64,000 nt of DNA from VXYL01 sp965199915 (lineage in GTDB: Bacteria > Pseudomonadota > Gammaproteobacteria > Pseudomonadales > Azotimanducaceae): contig OZ241348.1 of assembly GCA_965199915.1 (NCBI GenBank), positions 3,596,001 through 3,660,000 of the forward strand, given 5' to 3'. The notes under the pieces were generated by a model. It did no database searches. It worked only from the letters and a program-made list of their open reading frames with translations, and was not told the DNA's origin. The translations under genes were made by a program, and so were the position numbers. The stretch's first letter is position 1. Every line of letters begins with the position of its first letter. Positions 8,365-17,303 of the stretch are shown here, in pieces.

Positions 8365-9012
8365 ATGTCGCATTCGAAATCCGGCGCCGCGCCAGGGGGT
8401 GGCGCCCAAGGCCATGCGCGAACGGCGCTGCGCGAAGCGCTCTCGGCGGCCGTGGACGGCGAGGCGTCCGAACTGGAACTGCGCCGCGTCGTCAACGCCT
8501 TGGGCGCGGACGCGGACCTGCGCGCCGAGTGGGAGCGAACGCACACCATTGGCGCGACGATGCGTGGCCGCGGCGCCGCCAAACCGCTGCCCGTCAAGCG
8601 GCGGCCGTGGTTGCGGGACTCCGCCGAGGGCGTCGCGCCACTCGCGCGCTGGACGCGCTGGGCTTGGCCGGCCGCCGGCGCCGCAGCGGCGGCGGTGGCC
8701 GCCTTGGCGGTGGTGTTCGCGTTCGCGCCGCCGGAGCGGCCGGCAGCCTCGGCGCCGGAAGTCGCAAGCGCGCCGGCCGGCGCGGCCAGCGCGCGGAATT
8801 TCCGTCACCTTGCCAGCGTTCCCTCGCATGTCGATCTGCGGCGCACCAACACGTACATGTTGCGGCATGTGCATCAAACGTCCCTGTCGCGCGCCGGCGC
8901 GCCGCCGATGGCCGTTGGCACCGTGCCGTTCGTCAAGGTCTTGGCGGTGCGGGATGGGCGGGCGCGCGCCGCCACCGCCGCGCCGAGCGTCGGCGACCGC
9001 CCCGAACGGTAG
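8365..9012 (+). CDS. rseA: Anti-sigma-E factor RseA (MucA-type)
   Basis: 215 aa, single-pass inner-membrane protein that holds RpoE until it is cut by DegS/RseP-type proteases. The N-terminal part LREALSAAVDGEASELELRR is the sigma-binding helix region of the family. A hydrophobic Ala/Val segment at roughly residues 94-115 (WPAAGAAAAAVAALAVVFAF) is the membrane span. The ~100 C-terminal residues would be periplasmic and bind RseB. AAGGAG at 8351-8356 sits 8 bp before the ATG at 8365, fixing the start; the TTG one codon earlier is less likely. Confidence 0.88.
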   Translation: MSHSKSGAAPGGGAQGHARTALREALSAAVDGEASELELRRVVNALGADADLRAEWERTHTIGATMRGRGAAKPLPVKRRPWLRDSAEGVAPLARWTRWAWPAAGAAAAAVAALAVVFAFAPPERPAASAPEVASAPAGAASARNFRHLASVPSHVDLRRTNTYMLRHVHQTSLSRAGAPPMAVGTVPFVKVLAVRDGRARAATAAPSVGDRPER

Positions 9013-9026
9013 CCTTGGGCGCAAGC

Positions 9027-10211
9027 GTGTCGGCCCCAAGGGCACTAGCCCGCGGCGCGCGCCGCGTTGCCGCGGCGTTGGCGAGTGTGGGGTTGGCCTT
9101 CGCGGCGGGGGGAACGGAGCGCGCGCCGGCCGATTGGCTGCGGCGCATGGACAACGCCTTTCGCGCACTCGACTACGACGGCGTCTTCAGCTACTACACG
9201 GAAGAGAACGCCCAGCATACGAGCGTCCTCGGTTCGCCCGCGGACGGCACGGTGGGATTCAGCGCCCAGTCGCGCACGACCGCGCGGTTGGCGACGTTCC
9301 GCGTCGTTCACAAAGTGGTGGACGGCGTGGAGCGGGAACGCATCGTCTATCTGAACGGGCCACGCCGCGAAATCCTGCGCACGGGAAACCAGGTGGCCTG
9401 CGTGCTGCCGCCGGGAGACAAGCTGCTCGCCTTGGAGGGGGCGTTGCCGAGCGGCCTTTACGGGCGCGTTTTCGCGCGCGACTTCGCCGCCATGGGCCAA
9501 CACTACGAGGTGAAGTTCGGCAACCGCGACCGCGTGGCCGGGCGTTCGGCGGTGGGTCTGGAAGTGATTCCCCGCGACGCCGAGCGCTTTGGCTACAGGC
9601 TCTGGTTGGACGCCGAGACCGGCCTCCTGCTGCGTTCGGAATTGCGCGATGCGGACGGCGCGAAACTGGAGATCTTCGTCTTCACCACGTTGCGCGTCGG
9701 CGACCGCGTGGCGACGGCGGACTTGGAACCCGCCACCGACGGGGATTTGGTGTGGCACCGCCTCGTCGAGCCGGGCGAGCCGCAAGCCGCGGAGACGTCG
9801 TCTTTGACTTGGCGCACGCGCTGGGTGCCGCCCGGCTTCAGCATGACCGGCGTCGACAGTTTCCAACCCGACGCCCACCACTCCGGCGGCGCGCGCCGGG
9901 TGCGCACCTTGCGCTTCAGCGACGGGTTGGCGGCGTTCTCGGTGTTCATTGAACCCATGCCCGAAGACGGCGCCGGCAGCATCGTCTCGCGCGCCGGGGC
10001 AACCGTGGCGTTGACCGATCGCACCACCGGCGCGAGCGGCGATCACTTGGTGACCGTGATCGGCGAAGTGCCCGTGGCGACGGCCCGGCGCATCGCGGCG
10101 AGCGTGGCGCAGGAGCCCTCGGCGGAAGCCGCTCCGAGGCGAGCAGGGCGCAAGGGTGCGGCTCGCAAACAAGACGTCGCTCCTGGTATGGAAGACGCCA
10201 ATGCGCGTTGA
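9027..10211 (+). CDS. rseB: Sigma-E regulatory protein RseB (MucB-type)
   Basis: About 394 aa. Periplasmic sensor that shields RseA from DegS-type cleavage. A basic start followed by VAAALASVGLAFAAGG is a signal peptide. The mature part begins DWLRRMDNAFRALDYDGVFSYY, the MucB/RseB N-terminal (LolA-like) domain; the C-terminal domain contains TWRTRWVPPGFSMTG and LRFSDGLAAFSVFIEP. GTG at 9027 chosen; TTG at 9015 in the same frame would add four residues. An alanine/arginine-rich C-terminal extension of ~35 residues follows the family domain. Confidence 0.88.
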   Translation: MSAPRALARGARRVAAALASVGLAFAAGGTERAPADWLRRMDNAFRALDYDGVFSYYTEENAQHTSVLGSPADGTVGFSAQSRTTARLATFRVVHKVVDGVERERIVYLNGPRREILRTGNQVACVLPPGDKLLALEGALPSGLYGRVFARDFAAMGQHYEVKFGNRDRVAGRSAVGLEVIPRDAERFGYRLWLDAETGLLLRSELRDADGAKLEIFVFTTLRVGDRVATADLEPATDGDLVWHRLVEPGEPQAAETSSLTWRTRWVPPGFSMTGVDSFQPDAHHSGGARRVRTLRFSDGLAAFSVFIEPMPEDGAGSIVSRAGATVALTDRTTGASGDHLVTVIGEVPVATARRIAASVAQEPSAEAAPRRAGRKGAARKQDVAPGMEDANAR

Positions 10212-10671
10212 GGAGCCGCTCCGCCGCCGCGGCGTCGTGCGCCGCTGCTTGGAACGCCCCGATGGCGCGGGCGAGAAACAACGCCGGGGGGCGGCGCGCG
10301 TGGTTTTCGCCGCCACCGGCTGCGCCGGCTGCGGGTGGGGCGCCGGTGCGGCGAGAACGCTGCCCGTCGCCACCGACTTGCCGGAGGGCACGGTGGTGGA
10401 CGTGGTGCTCCCTCCACGACGGCTTCTTGGCCAGGCGGCGCTCGTGTTCGCACCGCCGTTGGCTGCCGCTTTGGGCGTCGCGGCCGCGTTCGGAGACGGC
10501 GCCTATGGCGGCTTCTCGGCGGTGCTGGGCTTGGTTGTCGGCATCCTCGCCGCCATCGCCTTTGGCCGCGGTCGCTCCGCGGCGCGAGAGAACGGTTGGC
10601 GGGCGGCGCCGGCAATCGTGGCGGCGGAGCGCCGCGCACGTCGAGCCGTTGGGCGCGCGCCCCGCGATTGA
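10201..10671 (+). CDS. rseC: SoxR-reducing system / RseC (MucC) family membrane protein
   Basis: 156 aa, starting inside the end of rseB (11-bp overlap). N-terminal cytoplasmic part with cysteines in ATGCAGCGWG, followed by EGTVVDVVLPPRRLLGQAALVF and two hydrophobic hairpin segments (AALVFAPPLAAALGVAAAF and GFSAVLGLVVGILAAIAFG). This matches RseC: Cys cluster, then two membrane spans. In this operon position it is expected to modulate the sigma-E response, and in E. coli it also contributes to SoxR reduction. The track start at 10156 lies well inside rseB and is not favoured. Confidence 0.82.
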   Translation: MRVEEPLRRRGVVRRCLERPDGAGEKQRRGAARVVFAATGCAGCGWGAGAARTLPVATDLPEGTVVDVVLPPRRLLGQAALVFAPPLAAALGVAAAFGDGAYGGFSAVLGLVVGILAAIAFGRGRSAARENGWRAAPAIVAAERRARRAVGRAPRD

Positions 10672-10677
10672 GCGCTG

Positions 10678-12471
10678 ATGGCCCCCATCGCACACATCCG
10701 CAACTTCTCCATCATCGCCCACATCGACCACGGCAAGTCCACGCTGGCGGATCGGCTCATTGGGTTGTGCGGGGCGCTTGCGCCGCGGGAGATGGCCGAT
10801 CAGGTGTTGGATTCCATGGACATCGAGCGCGAGCGGGGCATCACCATCAAGGCGCAGTGCGTCACGTTGGAGCATCGCGCGCGCGATGGCGAAACCTATT
10901 GGCTGAACCTCATCGACACGCCGGGGCACGTGGACTTCAGCTACGAGGTCTCGCGTTCGCTGGCGGCGTGCGAAGGCGCCCTGCTGGTCGTGGACGCGGC
11001 CCAAGGCGTCGAGGCGCAGTCGGTCGCCAACTGCGTCGCGGCCATCGATCAAGGGCTGGAGGTGCTGCCGGTGCTGAACAAGATCGATTTGCCGCAAGCC
11101 GAGCCCGAACGCGCCGCCTCCGAAATCGAAGACCTCATCGGCCTGCCGGCCGACGACGCGGTGGCGGTGAGCGCGAAGACCGGCGACGGAGTGCCGGCTT
11201 TGCTGCAAGCGTTGTTGGCCGGCGTGCCCCCGCCCGATGGCGATCCGAACGCGCCGCTCAAGGCGCTCATCGTCGATTCGTGGTTCGACAACTACCTTGG
11301 CATCGTGTCGTTGGTGCGCGTGTTCAACGGCGTCGTGGCGCCGGGCGACAAAGTGCTCGCCAAGGCGGTCGGGCGCGTTCACACCGTGGACGAAGTAGGT
11401 GTTTTCACGCCCAAGCGCGAACGCCGCCGAGCGCTTTCCGCCGGCGAGGTGGGCTATGTGGTGGCCGGCATCAAGGACGTGCGCGGAGCGCCGGTGGGCG
11501 ACACGCTGGCGCAAGCGGCAGCCGATGTGGAGGCCGTGCCGGGTTTCGCGCCGGCCAGGCCGCAGGTGTACGCGGGAATGTTCCCGGTCAATTCGGACGA
11601 CTTCGCCAGTTTCCGCACCGCGCTCGTGAAGCTGGCGTTGAACGACGCCGCCTTGTTCCACGAACCGGAAACATCCGACGCCCTCGGCTTTGGGTTTCGT
11701 TGCGGTTTTCTCGGCATGTTGCACATGGAGATCGTGCAGGAGCGTTTGGAGCGGGAGTACGGTTTGGATCTCATCACGTCCGCACCCACGGTCGTGTACG
11801 AAGTGGCAACGCGCGGCGGCGAAACCCTGCGCATCGAGAATCCGTCGCAATTGCCGGACGCCGGGCTGATCGCCGAACTGCGCGAACCGATCGCGGCGGT
11901 GAACGTCTTGACGCCGCGCGATCACGTGGGGAGCGTGATCGGTCTTTGCGAAGATCGCCGCGGTGTGCAAAAAGGAATGCGGTTCAGCGCCGGCCAAGTG
12001 TCCGTGGACTACGAGATTCCGCTTGCGGAGGTGGTGCTCGACTTTTTCGACCGACTGAAATCGGCAACGCGCGGCTTCGCGTCGCTGGACTATGCCTTCA
12101 CCCGTTTCCAAGCCGCGCCGCTGGTGCGCCTCGACGTGTTGATCAACGGCGCGAGGGTGGATGCGTTGGCGACTATCGCCCATCGCGACAAGGCGCAAAG
12201 GCGCGGGCGCGATCTCGTGGAGACGATGAAGGAGGTGATACCGCGGCAGATGTTCGATGTGGCGTTGCAAGCAGCCATCGGCGGCCAGATCGTGGCGCGG
12301 CAAACCGTGAAGGCGCTGCGCAAGAACGTCACGGCCAAATGCTACGGCGGCGACGTGACGCGCAAAAGGAAACTCCTTGAAAAGCAGAAGGCCGGCAAAA
12401 AACGCATGAAAAAACTTGGCCGCGTGGAGATCCCGCAAGATGCTTTCCTCGCTGCGCTCCGCGTGCAATGA
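10678..12471 (+). CDS. lepA: Elongation factor 4 (LepA)
   Basis: 597 aa, typical length. Ribosome-associated GTPase. G1 AHIDHGKSTLADRL, G2 around ERERGITIK, G3 DTPGHVDFSYEVSRSL, G4 NKIDLP and G5 VSAKTG are all intact. The C-terminal LepA-specific domain ends with NVTAKCYGGDVTRKRKLLEKQKAGKKRMK and AFLAALRV. It follows rseC by 6 bp. In E. coli lepB sits next to lepA; here the next gene is rnc, overlapping or abutting the lepA stop. Confidence 0.96.
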   Translation: MAPIAHIRNFSIIAHIDHGKSTLADRLIGLCGALAPREMADQVLDSMDIERERGITIKAQCVTLEHRARDGETYWLNLIDTPGHVDFSYEVSRSLAACEGALLVVDAAQGVEAQSVANCVAAIDQGLEVLPVLNKIDLPQAEPERAASEIEDLIGLPADDAVAVSAKTGDGVPALLQALLAGVPPPDGDPNAPLKALIVDSWFDNYLGIVSLVRVFNGVVAPGDKVLAKAVGRVHTVDEVGVFTPKRERRRALSAGEVGYVVAGIKDVRGAPVGDTLAQAAADVEAVPGFAPARPQVYAGMFPVNSDDFASFRTALVKLALNDAALFHEPETSDALGFGFRCGFLGMLHMEIVQERLEREYGLDLITSAPTVVYEVATRGGETLRIENPSQLPDAGLIAELREPIAAVNVLTPRDHVGSVIGLCEDRRGVQKGMRFSAGQVSVDYEIPLAEVVLDFFDRLKSATRGFASLDYAFTRFQAAPLVRLDVLINGARVDALATIAHRDKAQRRGRDLVETMKEVIPRQMFDVALQAAIGGQIVARQTVKALRKNVTAKCYGGDVTRKRKLLEKQKAGKKRMKKLGRVEIPQDAFLAALRVQ

Positions 12472-12482
12472 GGAAACCGACG

Positions 12483-13451
12483 ATGGAGCGTTCGCACGGG
12501 AAGAAACATCGGGCCGGCAAACGTCCCGGCAAGCGGGACGTCGCCCCGCGCACCAAAGACCCTGCGGCACGCAAACGCCGCACGCAACACCGCGCTGTTG
12601 TCTCCGCGGACAGCAGCGCTCGCACGCAAGACCCCGCCGCGCGCAAACGCCGCACGGTGCATCGCAAACTGGCACCGGTCGCAAAGAACCGCGAGGACTT
12701 GGCCCAAGACCAACCGCCGCCGGCGGCGCCGGCGGAAATCGCCCTGCTCGAACAACGCCTCGGCCACTCGTTCGCGGATCCACGCTTGCTGCGCCGCGCG
12801 TTGACGCACAGCAGCGCGAGCGCGGACAACTACGAGCGTTTGGAGTTTCTCGGCGATGCGGCATTGGGCCTCGTGATTGGGCGCTTGCTCTTCAAAGCGA
12901 TGCCGGACGCCACCGAACAGCGGCTGACGCTCATGCGCGCGCATGTCGTAAGCGCCGCCGCCCTGGTCGAGGTGGCGAGGACGTTGGAACTCGGCAGGTT
13001 TCTCGTGCTCGGCGCCGGGGAGCGCCGCAGCGGCGGCGCGGAGCGCCCCTCTATTCTCGCCGACGCCTTGGAAGCCGTGCTCGGCGCGGTGCTCTGCGAT
13101 GGCGGACTGAACGCCGCCACCAAGTGCGTCCGCTGCTTGTTCGCCAACCGTTTGGCAACCGCGCAAGGCGCGGACCTGAAAGATCCAAAAACGCGCCTGC
13201 AAGAACACCTGCAGCGGATTGGTTTGGCGTTGCCGCGCTACGAAATCGCCGCGGCCGGCGGGCTCGACCATGCGCCGGTGTACGCCGTGGACTGCGTCGT
13301 CGAGGCGCTCGGCGTGTGCGCGAAGGGGGTCGCCGGCAGCCGCCGCGAAGCGGAGAAGCGCGCCGCCGCGCAGGCGCTCGCGGAACTTGAGAAAGCCGCA
13401 TCTTTGGGCGGAGACGCGGCGCGGCGCGCCGCGGCGGTCGGGGTGGCTTGA
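12483..13451 (+). CDS. rnc: Ribonuclease III with an unusual basic N-terminal extension
   Basis: 322 aa against ~225 for typical bacterial RNase III. Processes rRNA precursors and other double-stranded RNA. The catalytic signature NYERLEFLGDAALGLVIG is at about residues 112-129, with DALEAVLGAVLCDGG downstream and a dsRBD beginning KTRLQEHLQRIGLALPRYE and closing with GSRREAEKRAAAQALAELE. The first ~80 residues are very basic and contain a repeated segment DPAARKRRTxHR. AGGA at 12471-12474 lies 8 bp before ATG 12483; an alternative ATG at 12468 overlaps the lepA stop. The extension has no catalytic motif and could bind RNA. Confidence 0.92.
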   Translation: MERSHGKKHRAGKRPGKRDVAPRTKDPAARKRRTQHRAVVSADSSARTQDPAARKRRTVHRKLAPVAKNREDLAQDQPPPAAPAEIALLEQRLGHSFADPRLLRRALTHSSASADNYERLEFLGDAALGLVIGRLLFKAMPDATEQRLTLMRAHVVSAAALVEVARTLELGRFLVLGAGERRSGGAERPSILADALEAVLGAVLCDGGLNAATKCVRCLFANRLATAQGADLKDPKTRLQEHLQRIGLALPRYEIAAAGGLDHAPVYAVDCVVEALGVCAKGVAGSRREAEKRAAAQALAELEKAASLGGDAARRAAAVGVA

Positions 13452-13453
13452 CC

Positions 13454-14470
13454 ATGGATGCCGGCGTTGGCGGCAGCGCGCGGATCCGCGAGGAACGCGG
13501 TCTCCAGGAGTGTTTCCAACACCCGGCGCTGCCGCCCGGAGCGTCCAACGACCAAGACACCGCCGGGCGTTGCGGCACCGTGGCGCTCGCTGGGCGCCCC
13601 AACGTGGGCAAGTCCACGTTGATGAACCATTTGCTTGGCCGCAAGCTCAGCATCACATCCCGCAAGCCGCAAACCACGCGCCACACGCTCTTGGGAGTGC
13701 TCAACCAAGGCGGCGCCCAGATCGTCTTCGTCGACACCCCGGGCATCCACGCCCACCGGGGCCGGCAACTCAACCGCTACATGGTCGGCCAAGCCGTGGC
13801 GGCGCTCACCGGCGTGGACCTCGCGCTGTTGCTCGTTGAAGCGCGCGGTTGGCAAAGCGGCGACGATGTGGCGCTACGGCGCGTGGCGCAAGCGCAGGCG
13901 CCTTGCATCTGCGTCGTCAACAAGATCGATCGGCTGGCCGCCAAAGAGCGGTTGCTCCCGCTCATCGCCACGTTGGCGGCCAAACATCCGTTCGAGGAGA
14001 TCGTTCCGGTGTCCGCCCTCAAGAACATCGCTTTGGCCGACCTCGCGCGCGTCGTTGCCAAGCGCTTGCCGAAAGCGCCGCCCCTGTTCGCAGCCGACGA
14101 GGTCACGAATCGGCCGCTGGATTTCCTTGTCGCCGAGATCGTGCGCGAGAAAGCCACCCGCCGTCTTGGCGCCGAACTCCCCTACGAGACCGCGGTGGTC
14201 GTGGAACGGGTCGCCGCCGGAGAGCGCGCGACGGAGTTCGACGCGGTACTATACGTGGAGCGGGAAACGCAAAAACGCATCGCCATCGGCAAGCGGGGGG
14301 CAATGCTCAAATCCATCGGCGAGGACGCGCGCCGCGACATCGAAGTTCTGATCGGCGGCAAGGCAATGCTGCGTCTTTGGGTCAAGGTGGATCGCCGTTG
14401 GAGCGATCGAGCCGGTGCGTTGCGTCGTTTCGGCTACGACCTGCCGGTTTTCAACGACCAGCCTGCTTGA
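13454..14470 (+). CDS. era: GTPase Era
   Basis: 338 aa. Small-subunit assembly GTPase that binds the 3' end of 16S rRNA. G1 LAGRPNVGKSTLMNHLLG, G2 SRKPQTTRH, G3 DTPGIH, G4 VNKIDR and G5 VSALKN are present. The C-terminal KH domain has ETQKRIAIGKRGAMLKSIG. About 35 extra residues precede the G domain when ATG 13454 is used, making it slightly longer than usual (~300). It follows rnc directly, the conserved rnc-era order. Confidence 0.95.
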   Translation: MDAGVGGSARIREERGLQECFQHPALPPGASNDQDTAGRCGTVALAGRPNVGKSTLMNHLLGRKLSITSRKPQTTRHTLLGVLNQGGAQIVFVDTPGIHAHRGRQLNRYMVGQAVAALTGVDLALLLVEARGWQSGDDVALRRVAQAQAPCICVVNKIDRLAAKERLLPLIATLAAKHPFEEIVPVSALKNIALADLARVVAKRLPKAPPLFAADEVTNRPLDFLVAEIVREKATRRLGAELPYETAVVVERVAAGERATEFDAVLYVERETQKRIAIGKRGAMLKSIGEDARRDIEVLIGGKAMLRLWVKVDRRWSDRAGALRRFGYDLPVFNDQPA

Positions 14471-14509
14471 GAGGCGAAGACCCTTAACCGATGAGTCAAG
14501 TTTTGCGAC

Positions 14510-14537
14510 AGGCACGCGCCCCGCAGGGCGCGCCCTA
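14510..14537. repeat. Palindromic repeat element, copy a
   Basis: CGCGCCC (14515-14521), loop CGCA, GGGCGCG (14526-14532), followed by CCCTAAAA. This is one hairpin of the dispersed repeat also seen near 18864, 36639, 53349, 55008 and 58260. It sits between era and recO and could act as a hairpin at the RNA level; there is no T-run. Confidence 0.7.
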
Positions 14538-14550
14538 AAAGGCGTCGCTT

Positions 14551-15303
14551 GTGTTGCCCCCCGCCGATCGGCAACCCGCGTATGTGCTGCACCGCCGCCC
14601 GTTCCGCGAGACCAGCGCCATCGTGGAACTGCTGACGCGCGATTACGGCCGTGTGGGCGGCGTGGTGCGCGGTGTGAAGAGGCCGCGCGGTGGTCATCAC
14701 ATCGAACCGTTTGGCGAGCTGGCCGCCAGTTGGCGCGGCCGCGGCCAACTGGTCAACGTGCTGCGTACGGAGCCGCTCGCGCCAAGGCGGCTAACCGGCG
14801 ACGCCTTGTTCGCCGGGCTCTATCTGAACGAACTCTTGATGCGCACTCTCAGCCACCAGGAACCGGTCGCCGCGCTGTTCCGGCGCTACGCCGAAACGCT
14901 GACCCAGCTGGCGGCCGGCGACGCCATCGAACCGGCTCTGCGCGTATTCGAGCGCCGACTCCTCGAGGAACTTGGCTACGGTTTGGCCTTTGATGTGGAC
15001 ATCGACAGCAGGCAGCCGATCGACAGCGCCAAGGAGTATCTGGTGGTGGAAGGGGAGGGCTTCCGCGAAGCCATTGGCGGATCGCCGTTTGCGAGCGAGT
15101 GGAGGGTGACCGGGGCGCAAATCGCGGCCGTGCGCGCCGACGACTACCGCGAGGCGGATGTTCGGTTGGCGGCCAAGCGGGTGTTCCGACGCGCTTTGGA
15201 AATGCGCCTGGGCGGCAAGTCCCTTGCGACCCGCCAGCTGTTCGGCGCGCGCGCCCGGCGCGCCGGGCGCAGCGTGGCCGTTGCCAATGGAACGCGCGCC
15301 TGA
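14551..15303 (+). CDS. recO: DNA repair protein RecO
   Basis: 250 aa. Mediates RecA loading in the RecFOR gap-repair pathway. The N-terminal OB-fold reads AYVLHRRPFRETSAIVELLTRDYG, then GVVRGVKRPRGG and EPFGELAASWRGRGQLVNVLRTE. The helical C-terminal half contains YLNELLMRTLSHQEPVAALF and FERRLLEELGYGLAFD. Start is GTG at 14551. The stop overlaps the relA start by one base (TGATG), implying coupling. No zinc-binding Cys cluster is visible, as in other gammaproteobacterial RecO. Confidence 0.93.
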   Translation: MLPPADRQPAYVLHRRPFRETSAIVELLTRDYGRVGGVVRGVKRPRGGHHIEPFGELAASWRGRGQLVNVLRTEPLAPRRLTGDALFAGLYLNELLMRTLSHQEPVAALFRRYAETLTQLAAGDAIEPALRVFERRLLEELGYGLAFDVDIDSRQPIDSAKEYLVVEGEGFREAIGGSPFASEWRVTGAQIAAVRADDYREADVRLAAKRVFRRALEMRLGGKSLATRQLFGARARRAGRSVAVANGTRA

Positions 15304-17303
15304 TGCCGGCAAGCGATTTCCAAGAGCCGCTGCCGCGCTTGGCGAACGGAGAGCCGGACATTGACGTGTGGCTCGATCAAGCGTCCGGCTTCTCGGTGGA
15401 GAACCGCGCCACCGCGGCGGCGTTCTTGGACCTGCTCGCCGACGGCGCGTCGCGCGCGCCGGGTTTGGCCCTCGTCGAGCTGCTGCTCAAACTGCGCATG
15501 GACTTCGCCACGGTGATGGCCGGCATGGCGCTGTTCGCCGTTCGCAACGGGCAGGTCGATCCGCGGCAACTGCCCGGCGACGCGGCCGGCGTGGTCGCCG
15601 CGCTGCTGCCGTTGTGCAACACCGCCCCGCTGTCGTTCAGCGACTCCGCGGTGTTGTCGAGCGAGGCCAAGAGTCAAACGGACAACGTGCGCCACATGCT
15701 CATCGCGCTCATCGACGATCCACGCGTTGCGGTGGTCAAGCTCGCCGAGCGGGTGGTGACGTTGCGCCGCGCGCGGAACGCGCCGCCGTCCGAGCGACTT
15801 CCGATGGTGCGAGAGGCGATGGAGTTTTTCGTGCCGCTGGCGAACCGCCTTGGCATTTGGCAATTGAAGTGGATGCTGGAGGATCTGGCGTTTAGCCACC
15901 TGCATCCTCGGGAATACCGCGAGATCGCCGCCAAACTCGACGGTCGCCGCGACCTCCGCGAACGCCAGGTGGAGGCCATTCGTCAAGACTTGGAGTTTCG
16001 TCTTTCGGCGGCTGGGATAGACGCCGAAGTGCATGGGCGGGCGAAACACATCTACAGCATTTGGCGCAAGATGAGGCACAAGGAGATCGGCTTTTCGGAA
16101 GTGCGCGATGTGCAGGCGGTGCGCGTGTTGGCGGAAACCGTCGACGCCTGTTACGGCGTGCTTGGCGTGGTACACACGTCCTGGCCGCGCATTCCAAGCG
16201 AATTCGACGACTACATCGCCAGTCCCAAGGACAACGGCTACCGCTCCATCCACACTGCGGTGATCGGCCCGGCCGGCAAGACTCTCGAGGTGCAAATACG
16301 CACGCGCGAAATGCACGAGGAATGCGAGCTTGGGCTGTGCGCGCATTGGGCGTACAAAGACGCCGCGCAATCGCCCGACGATTCGCAGTCGAGCGCGTTG
16401 CGATCCAAGAAGATCGACTGGCTGCGCAGCGTGTTGGAGTGGCACGACGAGATCGGAAGCGCCGCCAACGGCGGCTACATGGCGCAAGAGCGGGTGTTCG
16501 TCACCACGCCCGGAGGTCATGTGCTGGATCTGTCGCCTGGCGCCACCGCCGTGGATTTCGCCTATCGCGTCCACACCGAGATCGGACATCGTTGCCGCGG
16601 CGCGCGCGTGGACGGCAGGCGCGTGCCGTTGAACAGAAAACTGGCAACCGGCGAACGCGTCGAAATAGAGACCGGCGACGAGGAGGCGCCAAAGCGCGAG
16701 TGGCTGAATCCGGCGCTTGGATACGTCAAGACGTCCCGGGCGCGAGGGAAGATACAAGCGTGGTTCAAGAACCAGTTGGCCGAATCGAACATCCGCGCTG
16801 GACGCGCCCTCGTTGAAGAAACCATGGCGCGCCTGGGCCTAGGCGAGGATTTCGCCGCCACCGAGCGGTGCCTGGAGCTGGTTGGACGCGCCGGCTACGA
16901 AACCGCCGAAGCGCTGTTTCTCGCCGTGGGGGTTGGCGACCAACTCGTCTTCGACTTGGTGCGGCTGCTCCCCGGCCAAACGAATTTTCCCGACGACTCG
17001 TTTGCGCCGTCCGACGCTGACGCGGGAACAGGGGGCTTGCACGGCATCGTCGTGCGCGGAGTGGATCGCGACGGCTTGCTTCGCGATGTCATGTCGGCCG
17101 TCGCCGACTTGTCGATTTCCGTCTTGGCCGCCAACGCCCAAGCGGAAGTGCCGGGAGCGAGAGCGACGATCACCATGCGCTTGCACATCGCCGATGTGGC
17201 GGAGCTGGCGCGGGTGATCGATGCGATCCGGCGCGTACCCGATGTGCTCGACGTGCGGCGCGGCAGAACGTTCGACGACCGACCGCGGGGACGCCGCCAA
17301 TGA
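15303..17303 (+). CDS. relA: RelA-type (p)ppGpp synthetase
   Basis: 666 aa (E. coli RelA 744). Makes (p)ppGpp on ribosomes stalled by uncharged tRNA. The N-terminal HD-like region is degenerate: no HD pair, and the later block HMLIALIDDPRVAVVKLAERVVTLR is of RelA rather than SpoT type, so hydrolase activity is not expected. The synthetase domain has GRAKHIYSIWRKM, EFDDYIASPKDNGYRSIHTA and EVQIRTREMHEECELGLCAHW. TGS domain VFVTTPGGHVLDL...TAVDFAYRVHTEIGHRC. C-terminal ACT domain (GIVVRGVDRDGLLRDVMSAV). Overlaps adk by 4 bp. Confidence 0.94.
   Translation: MPASDFQEPLPRLANGEPDIDVWLDQASGFSVENRATAAAFLDLLADGASRAPGLALVELLLKLRMDFATVMAGMALFAVRNGQVDPRQLPGDAAGVVAALLPLCNTAPLSFSDSAVLSSEAKSQTDNVRHMLIALIDDPRVAVVKLAERVVTLRRARNAPPSERLPMVREAMEFFVPLANRLGIWQLKWMLEDLAFSHLHPREYREIAAKLDGRRDLRERQVEAIRQDLEFRLSAAGIDAEVHGRAKHIYSIWRKMRHKEIGFSEVRDVQAVRVLAETVDACYGVLGVVHTSWPRIPSEFDDYIASPKDNGYRSIHTAVIGPAGKTLEVQIRTREMHEECELGLCAHWAYKDAAQSPDDSQSSALRSKKIDWLRSVLEWHDEIGSAANGGYMAQERVFVTTPGGHVLDLSPGATAVDFAYRVHTEIGHRCRGARVDGRRVPLNRKLATGERVEIETGDEEAPKREWLNPALGYVKTSRARGKIQAWFKNQLAESNIRAGRALVEETMARLGLGEDFAATERCLELVGRAGYETAEALFLAVGVGDQLVFDLVRLLPGQTNFPDDSFAPSDADAGTGGLHGIVVRGVDRDGLLRDVMSAVADLSISVLAANAQAEVPGARATITMRLHIADVAELARVIDAIRRVPDVLDVRRGRTFDDRPRGRRQ

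Noticed and set aside
7392..9014. N-terminal 540 residues of the frame that contains rseB
   Set aside because: They overlap pyrH, rpoE and rseA in other frames and show low-complexity Arg/Ala sequence; only the part from about 9027 has RseB and signal-peptide character.
9946..12864. 972-aa open frame antisense to rseC, lepA and rnc
   Set aside because: Shadow frame; the plus strand carries clear LepA and RNase III motifs throughout.
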